DNA of 64,000 nucleotides. It comes from JAGQOZ01 sp041399205. Lineage in GTDB: Bacteria; Planctomycetota; Planctomycetia; Pirellulales; Pirellulaceae. Shown piece after piece: positions 20,525 through 30,650 of the stretch (within the stretch, counting starts at the first letter, position 1; every line of letters begins with the position of its first letter). The notes beneath the pieces are model-generated. The model was not told the DNA's origin. It saw only the letters and a list, made by a program, of their open reading frames with translations, and ran no database searches. The stretch covers positions 124,001-188,000 of the forward strand of contig JAWKTK010000020.1 of the NCBI GenBank assembly GCA_041399205.1. The letters are read 5' to 3'. A program made the translations under genes and the position numbers.

Positions 20525-21170
20525 TTACGAGTCCCCAGCTCGAACAACACTCACATGCGGATTGTCTCGCAGGTAGAAACGCAAGGGCAGGGCGGCCCAT
20601 TCGGCGAGCGTAGTCGACGCCGATTCGAGCGGTGGACACGATTTTGTCATCCGGCAAGTTTCCGTTATGTAGGCGTTCCACAAACAGTCGCTGCGAAGTC
20701 ACGGCGTCTTCATGATTCCAACTTCGATCAATTGCCAACGCCGCAGCCAGCTTGCCGGGGCCAGAGCAAAGATCAGTCGGGCGTTTGGCTGCCGGACGTA
20801 GTTGCTGCATGCGCTCGATCCCTTCGGTTGGTTCAAGAGCTCGGATCAACACCGCGTGCGGCTGATCGTTTTTCTGGACAGCAAAATTAAGCAGGCAGTG
20901 GATGCCATAATTCAAGAAAACGTAAACCGTGCCGCCGTCGCCATACATCGGTTCCGTCCGATTGGTCCGGCGGCCTCCGTAAGAATGCGCCGCCTTATCT
21001 TCTTCGCCCAGATAGGCTTCGGTCTCGACAATCAGACCAGCCAACCGTCGGCCGTTTTCCATTCGCACCAACTGTTGCCCCAATAATGCTCGCGCCACAC
21101 TCACCGCATCTTGACGAAAGAACTTGCGATCTAGGCGAACACGCTTTGTAATACTGCGGCGCGAATTCAT
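20525..21170 (-). CDS. alkyladenine (3-methyladenine) DNA glycosylase, C-terminus frameshifted
   Basis: MPG/AAG-family glycosylase that excises alkylated purines. Visible motifs: VARALLGQQLVR, GLIVETEAYLGEEDKAAHS (catalytic Glu region), GTVYVFLNYGIHCLLN, AVLIRALEP and CSGPGKLAAAL. The observed frame derails after RIGVDYA at about 20601-20611 and runs into repeat sequence, ending at 20388. In the next frame the expected family C-terminus appears (EWAALPLRFYLRDNPHVS) and ends ...RAGDS at a TAA at 20525-20527. One inserted base, or an equivalent indel, explains this. The native stop lies inside a copy of the array 2 core. The start is taken at the ATG at 21170; an in-frame ATG at 21203 is possible. 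Confidence 0.85.
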
Positions 21171-21241
21171 AGGTCCGGTTCGAATGATCTGCTCGGTGAC
21201 CAACCGTGACGTTTACTGTCTCATCACAAATGGGCCACGTA

Positions 21242-22234
21242 TCAGACAGTCTTCTTAGGGCGTACAACATCCTTTGCTAGGCCGATTGCTTCCAAAAAGC
21301 GAATGACCCACCAAGCCATATCGATTTCCCACCAGCGGTGTCCATGTTGGGCGCTGCGTTGATCGGCGTGGTGATTATTGTGCCAGCCTTCGCCATGAGC
21401 CAGCAATGCAACTAACCAGTTGTTGCGGCTATTGTCCGAAGTTTCGTAGTTACGATAGCCCCACAGATGAGCAATCGAATTGACGGCCCAGGTTCCGTTC
21501 AGCACAAACACGGTTCGCACGATCGCTCCCCACAAGAATAGGCTGGTGCCAAACCACAGCCCATAGGTCACGTCCTGTTTCACCAGCCAACCATAAAGAA
21601 AGCCGCCAGCAAAATACAACAACGTGTGGCCCAAATAAATGAACAGCCACAACGAACCTCGTTCCAACCGCAAGTAAAATGGATCTCGCAAAAGGTCTCG
21701 CACATATCGTTCAAACGAACTGACCGTATGGTAGTCTCGATTGTGCACCACCAACCAACCGACATGTCCCCAAAGAAAATGCACCAACGGCGAATGCGGG
21801 TCGGGCCGATGATCCGAATCTCGATGATGCAACCGATGAATCGCGACCCACCGAGCTGGTGAATCCTGAAAGCTGCATATACCCAGAATGGCCAGCGTGT
21901 ATTCGAACCACTTCGGACAGGTAAAGCCCTGATGTGTCAACAAACGGTGATAGCCAACGCAGATACCCAACATGCCAAACGTCAAATGGCCCAAGATCGC
22001 CAAGACCAATCCGGTCCAGGAAAACAACGCTGGCACGAAGGCAAACAACGCCAACAGGTGGATCAACACAAGCGGTATCAGATATCGCCAATAGATCCGA
22101 ATCGGTTCGGCTGTCGAAGGTATCGCGAGATTTCCGTCATGCGACGAAGGCAACAACGCAGCGGTATTCGTCGACGCGGTTTCCATTTCAATGGGCTCGA
22201 TCCGTGGTGCAGTCGTCGAAGTTGCTTTGGCCAT
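21242..22234 (-). CDS. acyl-CoA / fatty acid desaturase
   Basis: 330 residues, integral membrane di-iron desaturase. The three histidine boxes are intact: HRLLTH (96-101), HRLHH (133-137) and GEGWHNNHH near residue 285. Four hydrophobic segments surround them (LVLIHLLALFAFVPALF, LVLAILGHLTFGMLG, LFIYLGHTLLYFAGG, LFLWGAIVRTVFVL). This is the arrangement of delta-9 acyl-lipid or acyl-CoA desaturases, which add a double bond for membrane fluidity control. The start at 22234 gives a roughly 45-residue polar N-terminal extension before the first helix; a later start is possible. Its upstream region is occupied by array 3, so its promoter lies in or next to the repeats. Confidence 0.92.
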   Translation of the reverse strand: MAKATSTTAPRIEPIEMETASTNTAALLPSSHDGNLAIPSTAEPIRIYWRYLIPLVLIHLLALFAFVPALFSWTGLVLAILGHLTFGMLGICVGYHRLLTHQGFTCPKWFEYTLAILGICSFQDSPARWVAIHRLHHRDSDHRPDPHSPLVHFLWGHVGWLVVHNRDYHTVSSFERYVRDLLRDPFYLRLERGSLWLFIYLGHTLLYFAGGFLYGWLVKQDVTYGLWFGTSLFLWGAIVRTVFVLNGTWAVNSIAHLWGYRNYETSDNSRNNWLVALLAHGEGWHNNHHADQRSAQHGHRWWEIDMAWWVIRFLEAIGLAKDVVRPKKTV

Positions 22235-22330
22235 CCATCTTACCTTCGCTTAGTGCTAGCAGTCTTTCCAGAAGAGTCGACATGTCATTATCACGATCGG
22301 ACAACTTCAAACTAGCCCAGAATATCCCGC

Positions 22331-22858
22331 GGCAGGAGGATTCGTCACCTCATCCATTACAAGCAAGCAGGAGGATTCGGCACCTCGTCCATTACAAGCA
22401 AGCAGGAGGATTCGGCGAACCGTAGGTCAAATGCTTGGTCAACAACTCCCAGCGATAATAGTACGTGGTGGTAATGTCGGCGTCCGGACATTCGAAGAAC
22501 GGAATATTCTGCCGATACCAATCCCAGTCTCGGTTATCCCAAAACGACTGCGCATCCAACTGCGCCTGCTTGTCCAACACCTGGGCGTATCCATTACAAG
22601 CAAGCAGGAGGATTCGGCACCTCATCCATTACAAGCAAGCAGGATTCGGCACCTCATCCATTACAGCAAGCAAGAGGATTCGGCACCTCGTCCATTACAA
22701 GCAAGCAAGGGATTCGTCACCTCATCCATTACAAGCAAGCAGGAGGATTCGGCACCTCATCCATTACAAGCAAGCAGGAGGATTCGGCACCTCATCCATT
22801 ACAAGCAAGCAGGAGGATTCGGCACCTCGTCCATTACAAGCAAGCAGGAGGATTCGGC
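22331..22858. repeat. tandem repeat array 3 (about 35-bp unit)
   Basis: Units of about 35 bp have the form CATTACAAGCAAGCAGGAGG followed by ATTCGGCACCTCATC. Small indels shorten some units (GCAGGATTCGG; ACAGCAAGCAAGAGG). About two units lie before, and eight after, an embedded 180-bp block (22413-22592) that is not repeat-derived but copied from the adjacent gene. The last unit runs directly into the truncated minus-strand gene and supplies its stop codon. The core ATTCG-CACCTC-TCCATTAC is the reverse complement of the array 2 core. Confidence 0.92.
22413..22592. repeat. duplicated gene segment embedded in array 3
   Basis: This 180-bp block is repeated at 22855-23034, an offset of 442 bp, with only one difference that I can find (22523 C versus 22965 A). 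It encodes, on the minus strand, an internal part of the adjacent glycosidase-like N-terminus (AQVLDKQAQLDAQSFWDNRD...). Here it lacks a start codon and signal peptide. Its right edge, GTATCC, joins array sequence CATTAC, where the array itself would read CATCCATTAC, so the junction shows ATCC microhomology. The near identity implies a recent copying event. Confidence 0.9.
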
Positions 22859-23094
22859 GAACCGTAGGTCAAATGCTTGGTCAACAACTCCCAGCGATAA
22901 TAGTACGTGGTGGTAATGTCGGCGTCCGGACATTCGAAGAACGGAATATTCTGCCGATACCAATCACAGTCTCGGTTATCCCAAAACGACTGCGCATCCA
23001 ACTGCGCCTGCTTGTCCAACACCTGGGCGTATCCTGCGGACACACAGGACAACGCCACCATCCACGCAAGCAATCTCCCGGCGTAACAGCTCAA
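22834..23094 (-). pseudogene. truncated MGH1-like glycosidase N-terminus
   Basis: About 86 residues: a signal peptide (GRLLAWMVALSCVSAGYA), then DKQAQLDAQSFWDNRDCDWY, then FFECPDADITTTYYYRWELL and THLTYGSP-like residues. This resembles the start of planctomycete MGH1-like/trehalase-like glycoside hydrolases, which are normally several hundred residues long. The frame is cut off by array 3 and stops at a TAA formed by the repeat (22834-22836). No C-terminal part occurs in the window. The start is a TTG at 23094 or the ATG at 23061. The embedded copy at 22413-22592 has Trp where this one has Cys (NRDWDWY), suggesting the fragment is already drifting. Confidence 0.75.
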
Positions 23095-23550
23095 TCCAAT
23101 TCCCCTTGAAACTCTTTCGTTTCTACCTAGCCCCGCTATCCTCGCCGACAAACCGCCAACGACAAGGGCACGTGCCGGATGAATGCAAATTTTGCGGTGT
23201 TTCCCGAGCGGAATGCTATTGTATCGGATCAACAGCCAGAATTATGTTGGGTGCTGCGGAAACGCAACAGGGCTCATGGACAAGCCGCTTTTTTGCTTCA
23301 CGCTGGACAGTTCGTCCTTGTAAGTCAACATGACGGTGTTTACAAAACGCGCCACAAGCAACAGAACCAACAAACTTCTATTCGTAGTTCAAGGATGAAC
23401 CAAATGGCAATCTATATTTCAAAGTCATTGATGTTTTGCTTTCACTTGATTTTGCTTCCTTAGAGACAGTTCGCGGATTGCCATTGAAGTTAGGTGGCTG
23501 ACCCATTTTGCGTGTCGCCGGATTCGTGGTATCTGCCCTGTAAACGAATC
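23095..23550. other. 456-bp intergenic region, no gene seen
   Basis: No supported gene, RNA or clear repeat. Open frames here are short and lack family signatures. It should hold the promoters of the truncated minus-strand gene and of the subtilase on the plus strand. Confidence 0.5.
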
Positions 23551-26500
23551 ATGGCTTCTCAGAATCCCACGGATTCGTTTCGGCCTGTTGCAGTCGAACG
23601 AATCGAAGATCGCTTGTTATTCGCCGCTGATTGCGCGCGAATCTTCACTGATTCCGATTACGAAGTAGTCGCTCAATCCCTGGCCGATGCCGATCCGCTG
23701 AATGGAATTTCCGTTCGCGAACAGTACGGCTTTGACGGCTATGGCCAAACTGTCGTGGTGATTGACAGCGGTGTGGCCTACGATCACTATGCTGGGCGGA
23801 GGATTCGGCAGGGATTATCGAGTTGTCGGTGGTTGGGATTTTGCCGAAAACGACGCCAATCCGTATGACGATGCGCCGGCGGATTACATGGTACCCATGT
23901 GGCAGGCATCATTGCCAGCGACGACACAAACCATCCCGGCTTGGCCACGGGTGTCGACATTGTGGCACTACGAGTCTTCAACGACAGCGGATACAGCGAA
24001 CTGCGTTGGATTGAGCAAGCATTGGACTGGGTCCATGCGCACCAGTATTCGTTCGAACATCCAATCACAACGGTTAATCTTTCAGTTTCCTACAATCCCT
24101 TGGCCGGCAATTCCATCATCACCACCCTAGACGACGAATTGGCCACACTCAAGAACGATGGTATCTTTGTCGCCGTTGCCGCCGGAAATGCTTTTAACGG
24201 TAACACGCCGGCAACCGTATCCTATCCCGCATCCAATCCGCATGTTGTGCCTGTCGCCAGCCTGAATGCGGAAGGTCAACTCAGTTCGTTCAGCCAGCGA
24301 TCCGCCGACGTACTGGCCGCTCCGGGCGAACGCATTGTCAGCACAGCGCCTGATTATTTGTTCGACTTCAACGGCAAGACGGACGACTTTGCCGTGTCTT
24401 CGGGCACCAGCATGGCCACGCCGTACGTGGCCGGCGCCAGCATCTTGGTTCGCCAAGCGATGCAGGCACACGGAGTGACCACCATCACGCCCGACGCCAT
24501 TTATTCGCACCTCCAGCAAACGGCGGACGTGATCTATGATGCGGCGTCGCAAGCCAATATTCACCGAGTCAATCTGAGTCGCGCTCTGGATGCGTTCGCA
24601 GCGAACGACGACCACGGATCGTCACCGTCCGAGGCCACATTGCTGGACCATTCAGCTGGTAATCGCTTTACAGAAACCGTGTCCGGTTCGATCGAAAAGG
24701 CGAATGATCGAGATTACTTTCGCTTTGTGGCTCCGCAAAATGGCATGCTGACCGTGAACGTTGACACACTGCCAACCGGTTGGCAGTGGCTAACGGAACA
24801 GGGCACCGTCCAAGACAAGACACTGCGAATTCCCCTGACGGCTGGGTCCACCACCACGTTCGGCGTGACGGCGTCAACATCGGCCGACTATGCAATGCTA
24901 CTGCAATGGCAATCGGCCCATCAGGATTTAGGAACGTTGGCTTATGCCAGCGTGGATATCCATGCGGCGGGACCGCAACTCTACAAGCTCACCACCGCCA
25001 ACCAAGCTTGGCTATCGGTGGTTGCCGCGAACCAAACCGATTCACACCCCATTCGTCTCACACTATGGGACAACCAAGGCAAAGTATTGGACCAATCGTC
25101 GCAGTCCAGTCGCTCCATGCGAATAGATTCGTCGGCAGTTGCCAACCAAACCGTGTGGCTGCAGACCGATGGACCTCTGGGCACGCAGATTGACATCGTA
25201 AACCAAGTTCAGCAACAGGGTGATTCGCTCAATCTGTTCGGTTCGCACATGGCCGACAATTTCCAGGTGTCGCTGGACGGATCCGGACAAATCCAGGTCA
25301 ACGGTGTCAGCTACCAGACCGCCGGCGTGCATTCGATCATGGTTCATGGTCAATTCCAAAACGACACCGTTCACGCCATCGGATCTCGGTCGACCGATGT
25401 CATCACGTTGTCACCACAACAGCTGAGCATGCGCAACGCATATGGCACGCTGGAGGCGACAGGCGTGTTTACCGTGCGAGTTGACGGGCAAGGCGGTGTG
25501 GATCGAGCGACTTTCTACGATTCCAGCGGCAACGATCAGTTCCGAACGACGCCCGGTTACGCTCGCATGATGAGTTCGAACTACTACAACATCGTAGAAA
25601 ATGTTTCGACGGTCTTTGCGAATTCCACCACAGGCCGCGACCGCAGCGAAATGTACGATTCCGTGGCGAACGATCGCTATATCGCTACGCCCGATTACGC
25701 TTCCATGCAGGGGCCCGGATACCAGCGGCAAGCCACCGGATTCGCATTAACCTATGCATATGCCAATTCTGGCGGCAACGACCAGGCGTTCGTCTATGAT
25801 TCGGTCGGCCCGGATGACATAGTAATGACACCGGAATACGCTCGCCTTCGTTCTACCGATCGCTTTGCTTGGGCCGAAGCGTTTGAATCCACTTTTGCGT
25901 ATTCATTGCATCACGACGGCGACCGAGTAGACATGACGGGGTCAGCGGACCCAGATCGCTATACCAGCAACGAACAATACGCTCAAATGACTGGCGCTGG
26001 GTTTCACAACCAAGCCACGGGATTCAAAACCGTCTACGCGGATGGTGCTGGCGGAGATGACGTGGCCGAATTGCGCGACACCGCCGGAGATGATCATATT
26101 CGCACGGGCCAAGCGATGGCTCGCATCATGTCGGACCAATACTACAGCTACGCGGCGTCATTCGAAACGATCACGATCCAAGCGACAGGGCAGGGCGTAG
26201 ACCGAGTATTCATGTATGATTCGCCGGCCGATGACCCATGTGTCGGAACACCCGAATACGCCGAAATGAGCGGCGCGGACTTTGACGTGATTGCGCGGGG
26301 GTTCGCGAGAGTCTTTGCGTATTCAGCAAATGGAGGCCACGATTCCGCCATGATGCTGGATTCCACGGGCAACGACATCTTTGTGCAGAACCATGCCTGG
26401 TCCGTGCTCAAGGGAACCGCATTCTGGAACTACATTGAAGGGTTTGATCATATTGCAGCATCCGCCACGCATGGATTTGACGAAGTGCGCATACTGTGCC

Positions 26501-26676
26501 GTGACGAACCGGGAACCTTGTCTGCCACCAGCGATACATCAACCCAATATACGACTGCCCAACAGCAGACCGGATTCACCGGTTTTGATACCCTGGTCGG
26601 GTTTCGCCACGACCAACGCATTGTGGAAGTTGACTTAGACGACGTCGACCAACTGTTCAAGTCCATCCAATTGTAG
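23551..26676 (+). pseudogene. S8 subtilisin-like protease with C-terminal repeats, two frameshifts
   Basis: About 1,040 residues if restored. The leader carries the surface-protein motif VERIEDRLLFAADC. The peptidase triad is present: Asp in TVVVIDSGVAYDH, His in HGTHVAGIIA, Ser in SGTSMATPYVAGA. The oxyanion Asn is likely in the VAAGNAFNG region. Breaks: at about 23792, where two missing bases (CT) would restore HYALGGGFGRDY, and at about 23891, where one missing C would restore ADYHGTHV. After the protease come a bacterial pre-peptidase-type beta domain and seven to eight repeats of about 47 residues (YDSSGND-F--TP-YA-M). The catalytic residues are intact, so errors in the assembly are as likely as real loss. 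Confidence 0.85.
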
Positions 26677-26905
26677 AATCCTGAAATGGCGCGACATCTT
26701 CAGCCGTGCGAAATTCTCGGCGTTCGTTCCAAATGAGTTGTTTCGCACAACCGATAGGCTGACACGCTTTTGCCACACGATAAGTTGTGTGCCACCTTGA
26801 CCTGCCCATCCAAAGGGCCAAGAATAAGCTTTTTGCCGAGCCGATGTTCGGCGAGTTCGTTCGCCCGTTTCATGTCTTGTTCAGAACAAAGGAATTACAA
26901 CCGCC

Positions 26906-27649
26906 ATGGCGAAAAAGAAAACTCGCAAATCCCCAAATGCGTCAGCTCGCAAGACTCCAACAAGAAAGAAGACCACGGAGAAAAAGAAAACGTCCGCAAA
27001 GAAGAAGGCGTCAGCAAAGGGTAAATTACTGACGCGATCAGAAACCTGCGACCGACGTTTAGAGTGGAATCCGCAACAGATTGCGGCATTAGGAACGGAC
27101 TCGGACGTGAACGTCGCCAGAATGTTGGGGGTGACCAAAACGGCCGTTTTTCAAATGAGTAAGCGAAAAGGAATCCCTCCCTTCGGAAAATCCCGAGACC
27201 AACTACGGCACAAATGGAACAAGACTCAGCTTTCTTGGCTTGGAAAACTGACAGACGGAGAAATTGCCAAACGCATGGGGATCGACTACACGTCTGTTTC
27301 GTGGAAGCGACGAACACTGGGAATCCCCGCAGCAGGATCAAGGGCCACCCGCCCCCAACGAGTATGGTCGAAAAAAGAACTAGCACTGGTGGGAACCATG
27401 CCCGATGCCGTCTTGGCCAGGCAACTGGGAACCCATCGGCGTCGAGTGGCGTTGAAGCGAATGGAACTTGGTATTCCCAACTTCACCACAAAAACATCAG
27501 AAGAAATCTGGACGAAGGAAATTCGCAGTCAGCTGGGAAAAGTCCCCGACCAAGAGATTGCCGACAAATTGAATATTTCCATCTACCGAGTTCGCAGTTA
27601 TCGCCTACGAAATCGGATCATGCTTACCAAAAAGGCCAGGCTTCGCTGA
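26906..27649 (+). CDS. basic protein with Lys-rich tail and four HTH-like repeats
   Basis: 247 residues. Residues 1-45 are a Lys/Ala/Thr/Ser-rich tail like histone H1 or AlgP-type nucleoid proteins (KKKTSAKKKASAKGK). Four repeats of about 45-50 residues follow, each beginning with a Trp (WNPQQIAALG; WNKTQLSWLG; WSKKELALVG; WTKEIRSQLG). Each then has a D--IA--LG--T--V helix-turn-helix-like core and ends in KR--LGIP. This layout suits a Myb/SANT-like or tandem HTH DNA-binding protein, cytoplasmic, contacting extended DNA. I do not know a named family. AAGGAA lies about 13 bases upstream of the start. It is followed at 170 bp by the polysaccharide cluster, so a regulatory link is possible but unproven. 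Confidence 0.8.
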   Translation: MAKKKTRKSPNASARKTPTRKKTTEKKKTSAKKKASAKGKLLTRSETCDRRLEWNPQQIAALGTDSDVNVARMLGVTKTAVFQMSKRKGIPPFGKSRDQLRHKWNKTQLSWLGKLTDGEIAKRMGIDYTSVSWKRRTLGIPAAGSRATRPQRVWSKKELALVGTMPDAVLARQLGTHRRRVALKRMELGIPNFTTKTSEEIWTKEIRSQLGKVPDQEIADKLNISIYRVRSYRLRNRIMLTKKARLR

Positions 27650-27821
27650 TGTGCCCAACAAGGCGATTTCGCGTGCTGGCGTATTGTGTCGCCATTGCCA
27701 GCACGCGTTTTATTCGGCTGCTTGCAATTGACGCAGCCTGCTCACTGAACTACCGTTCGCGACAAACAGATCGAAACACAGTAGAATTCGATATGACGTC
27801 GGCCCGCGAACGTGTTGCCTC

Positions 27822-29243
27822 ATGGATCCACCCAATTTGTACCGGCGACTGCGCCAGCTTCGCACCATTCAGCAAACTCGATTGTTCGACCCGAAATCTA
27901 CCAATCGGCGAATCCTGAACGCTTCCGCCTTACTCGCAGCCACCACCGTCATTGCCAAACTGGTTGGCATGCTGAAAGAACTGTGCATCGCGTACGCGTT
28001 TGGCGCGTCCGACCAAATAGATGCATTCTTGATTGCGTATCTGCCTGTCTCTTGCGCCGTCACCGTCTTTGCCGGAAGCTTTGGCACATCCATGCTCCCT
28101 TCGCTGGTGGCCACTCAAGACGACAAAACACACCGTAATCAACTCGTGGCGCAATGCCACTTGCGACTAATTTTGGTTTTGGCCAGCGTGGCGATAATCC
28201 TATTCATCACGGCTCCTAAACTTAGTGAATTACTATCTCCGGAAAATCACGAACATGCCCATCAGCCAATATCACGCTTGATGATTTACCTACTACCGGT
28301 TTTGTTCTTCCAAGGTCTCGCCTCGTTCTGGACCACCATTCTCATCAGCCAAGAACAATTCACTCTGCCCAGCCTGTCGGAAATCATCGTTTCCAGCAGT
28401 ATCGCCCTCTTTGCCTTGCTCGGCCAAGCGAACTGGGGCGCCACCGGAATTATCGCAGGTCTAGCCTTCGGTTCACTCGTTCAATGGATCTTGCTGCAAT
28501 GGTTGGCGCGGCGAACCCAATTCACTTTATTGCCCAGCTTGCGTGCACGAGCAATGACGTTTGTAAACGTCCGGCGGCAATACTGGTTCGTCGTGGCAGC
28601 CACTCTGGTGGCCAGTGCGTCTAACTTTATCGATACCGCCATGGCAGCCGGTGTTGGCGTGGGCAGTGTGGCCGTCCTGACGTTCGGCACGAAGTTGATT
28701 TCCGTCGTGAACGGCATTGGATCAATGTCGTTTGGTCGAGCGATCTTTCCACACTTAGCGGCCATGGTGGCGGCCAGACAATGGCACGAAACATACCGCA
28801 GCGTATTAACCTTTGCACTGCTGATCCTGTTGATCACTGTGCCCCTGGCAGCCATCTTTGCCGTCGGGGCGCCATGGATTGTGCCGGCACTGTTTCAGCG
28901 AGGTGCATTCACAAGCCAAATGGCGGTGGACGTAACGCGAGTCATGCAGGCGGCCGCACTGCAAACGCCACTCTTTGTGTTAAGCATCCTATTTGTACGG
29001 CTCAATTCCGCATTGAATCAAAATCAAGTCCTGACCGTGATTGCCGTCACGTCGGTTGCTAGCAACATCCTGTTAAACCGCCTCTTTCTGAACTGGATTG
29101 GACTGCCGGGAATTGCTCTTTCCACCGCTTGCGTCTACGGATTATCGTTGTGCATTGCTGCGTCGTTCGCGTTCTGGGGATTGGCCAACCGCTCGAACGC
29201 AGAACATCACCAACAAAATGCATCGACGTCGCACGCCGCTTAA
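27822..29243 (+). CDS. MurJ/MviN-like lipid flippase
   Basis: 473 residues with about 12-14 hydrophobic helices of the MOP/MviN fold. The N-terminal signature is clear: ILNASALLAATTVIAKLVGM, then AYAFGASDQIDAFLIAYLP and GSFGTSMLPSLV. MurJ flips lipid II; divergent MviN members in sugar loci act on other polyprenyl-linked saccharides. Because three glycosyltransferases and a polymerase-like protein follow, I infer a role in exporting a surface polysaccharide precursor rather than the housekeeping MurJ function, but cannot exclude the latter. It begins the apparent seven-gene transcription unit. Confidence 0.85.
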   Translation: MDPPNLYRRLRQLRTIQQTRLFDPKSTNRRILNASALLAATTVIAKLVGMLKELCIAYAFGASDQIDAFLIAYLPVSCAVTVFAGSFGTSMLPSLVATQDDKTHRNQLVAQCHLRLILVLASVAIILFITAPKLSELLSPENHEHAHQPISRLMIYLLPVLFFQGLASFWTTILISQEQFTLPSLSEIIVSSSIALFALLGQANWGATGIIAGLAFGSLVQWILLQWLARRTQFTLLPSLRARAMTFVNVRRQYWFVVAATLVASASNFIDTAMAAGVGVGSVAVLTFGTKLISVVNGIGSMSFGRAIFPHLAAMVAARQWHETYRSVLTFALLILLITVPLAAIFAVGAPWIVPALFQRGAFTSQMAVDVTRVMQAAALQTPLFVLSILFVRLNSALNQNQVLTVIAVTSVASNILLNRLFLNWIGLPGIALSTACVYGLSLCIAASFAFWGLANRSNAEHHQQNASTSHAA

Positions 29244-29268
29244 TCAGAGCATCGACGTCGCACGCCGC
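29221..29268. repeat. 19-bp direct repeat across the flippase stop codon
   Basis: CATCGACGTCGCACGCCGC occurs at 29221-29239, inside the last codons of the flippase gene, and again at 29250-29268 just after its stop. The period is 29 bp. It looks like a small tandem duplication at the gene junction. No effect on either reading frame is visible. Confidence 0.85.
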
Positions 29269-29284
29269 GAAGTCAGTTTTCCCG

Positions 29285-30484
29285 ATGAACGTTTCAGCAT
29301 CTTCCGCCAACCAATCAATCGCAACCAGCAACGCACAGCCAAAGCGACTTGGCGGTCCTAAGCAAATCGAATCACCCAAGCGACGCCTTTCGCTGGTCAT
29401 TAGCTCGCTGCGACTAGGCGGAGCACAACGAGTGCTGGTGACACTGGCACGCGAATGGATTCGCCAAGGACATGCGGTTTCATTTGTGACCAACGCCGGG
29501 GCGGATCAGGATTTCTATTCGCTACCAAAATCGGTTCGACGCGAATCGTTGAACTTAGAGTGTTCCAACCAGTCGAGGTTGAGCCGCGTGATAGCACCTG
29601 GAAAACGCATCCTTCGTTTGCGCCGAGCACTGCAGCGCCAGCGTCCCGATGTCGTGATCAGCTTTTGTGATCGAACCAATTTAGAAACGCTGCTTGCCAC
29701 ACGAGGCATCAATGTACCGGTGATTGTTTCCGAGCGAACCAACCCGCACCAGAACCCTCAGCACTGGCCCTGGCCCCTGCTGCGAAGGCAACTTTATCCG
29801 CTAGCGTCGTGCATGGTCGTACAGACCACGGCAGTGGGCCGGCACACTCAATCGCACGCCCCCGGAACTCGCGTCACCACCATTGCCAACCCTCTGCGTC
29901 CTTTGGCGGAAAATTCGCCGCAAACGAATCGACTAGAGACAATTGTCGCCGTCGGTCGATTAGATCCGTGCAAAGGCTTGGACACGCTCATCGCGGCGTT
30001 CGCAACAATTCACGAACGTTACCCATCGTGGACGGTGCAAATCATTGGCGAAGGCTCGGAACGAACAGCTCTAACAGCCCTGGTCGCGAAGCTCAATCTG
30101 CAGCATCGAATTCACTTCGTCGGCCAAACGCAGCATCCCGAAGAATATCTCGCCACCGCCGGTATCTATGTACTGCCGTCGCGCTGGGAAGGCTTTCCGA
30201 ATTCGCTTTTGGAAGCCATGGCTGCTGGTTGTCCTTGCCTGGCAGCTGACTGTGACTTTGGACCAGCCGAATTGATCCACCATGGCAAAAACGGTCTGCT
30301 CACACCGGTGGACGACGCGACAACGTTGGCCTCGCACTTAGAACAACTCATGACCGATGCCAAACTTCGAACGCAGCTGGGCCAACGCGCTTCTGAAGTT
30401 CATCAAGAGTACCGATTGTCGTCCATCATCCAGCAGTGGAACAACTTAGTGGAACAAGTGATGGCAGAGACATCAAGGACTTGA
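29285..30484 (+). CDS. GT4-family glycosyltransferase
   Basis: 399 residues. The GT-B N-terminus shows RLSLVISSLRLGGAQRVLVT, the glycine-rich start of Pfam Glyco_transf_4. The C-terminal half has VAVGRLDPCKGLDTLIAAF, a typical GT4 motif, and the E-x7-E pair in WEGFPNSLLEAMA, followed by CDFGPAELIHHGKNG. This motif set is seen in GalNAc or galactose transferases of O-antigen and capsule loci. I chose the ATG at 29285 because upstream in-frame codons overlap the flippase coding region. It lies 41 bases after the flippase stop. Confidence 0.9.
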   Translation: MNVSASSANQSIATSNAQPKRLGGPKQIESPKRRLSLVISSLRLGGAQRVLVTLAREWIRQGHAVSFVTNAGADQDFYSLPKSVRRESLNLECSNQSRLSRVIAPGKRILRLRRALQRQRPDVVISFCDRTNLETLLATRGINVPVIVSERTNPHQNPQHWPWPLLRRQLYPLASCMVVQTTAVGRHTQSHAPGTRVTTIANPLRPLAENSPQTNRLETIVAVGRLDPCKGLDTLIAAFATIHERYPSWTVQIIGEGSERTALTALVAKLNLQHRIHFVGQTQHPEEYLATAGIYVLPSRWEGFPNSLLEAMAAGCPCLAADCDFGPAELIHHGKNGLLTPVDDATTLASHLEQLMTDAKLRTQLGQRASEVHQEYRLSSIIQQWNNLVEQVMAETSRT

Positions 30485-30650
30485 TTACCAGCTGATCTTG
30501 ACCCGCGCCCAACGACTTGGTACTTACCTGCCATGCACGAATTGTAACGCAGGAAAGGCGATTGCCGAATCGGAACTTCGCGAGCTTCGCACAATTGAAT
30601 CTTGCCCACTTTCAATCCGGACGCCTGCCAGCTTGATGGAGCAACACGTT

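Noticed and set aside
26677..26905. tRNA or small RNA gene between the subtilase and the basic HTH protein
   Set aside because: No T-loop GTTCRA signature or cloverleaf. Only a 5-bp hairpin (GCCGA/TCGGC) is visible.
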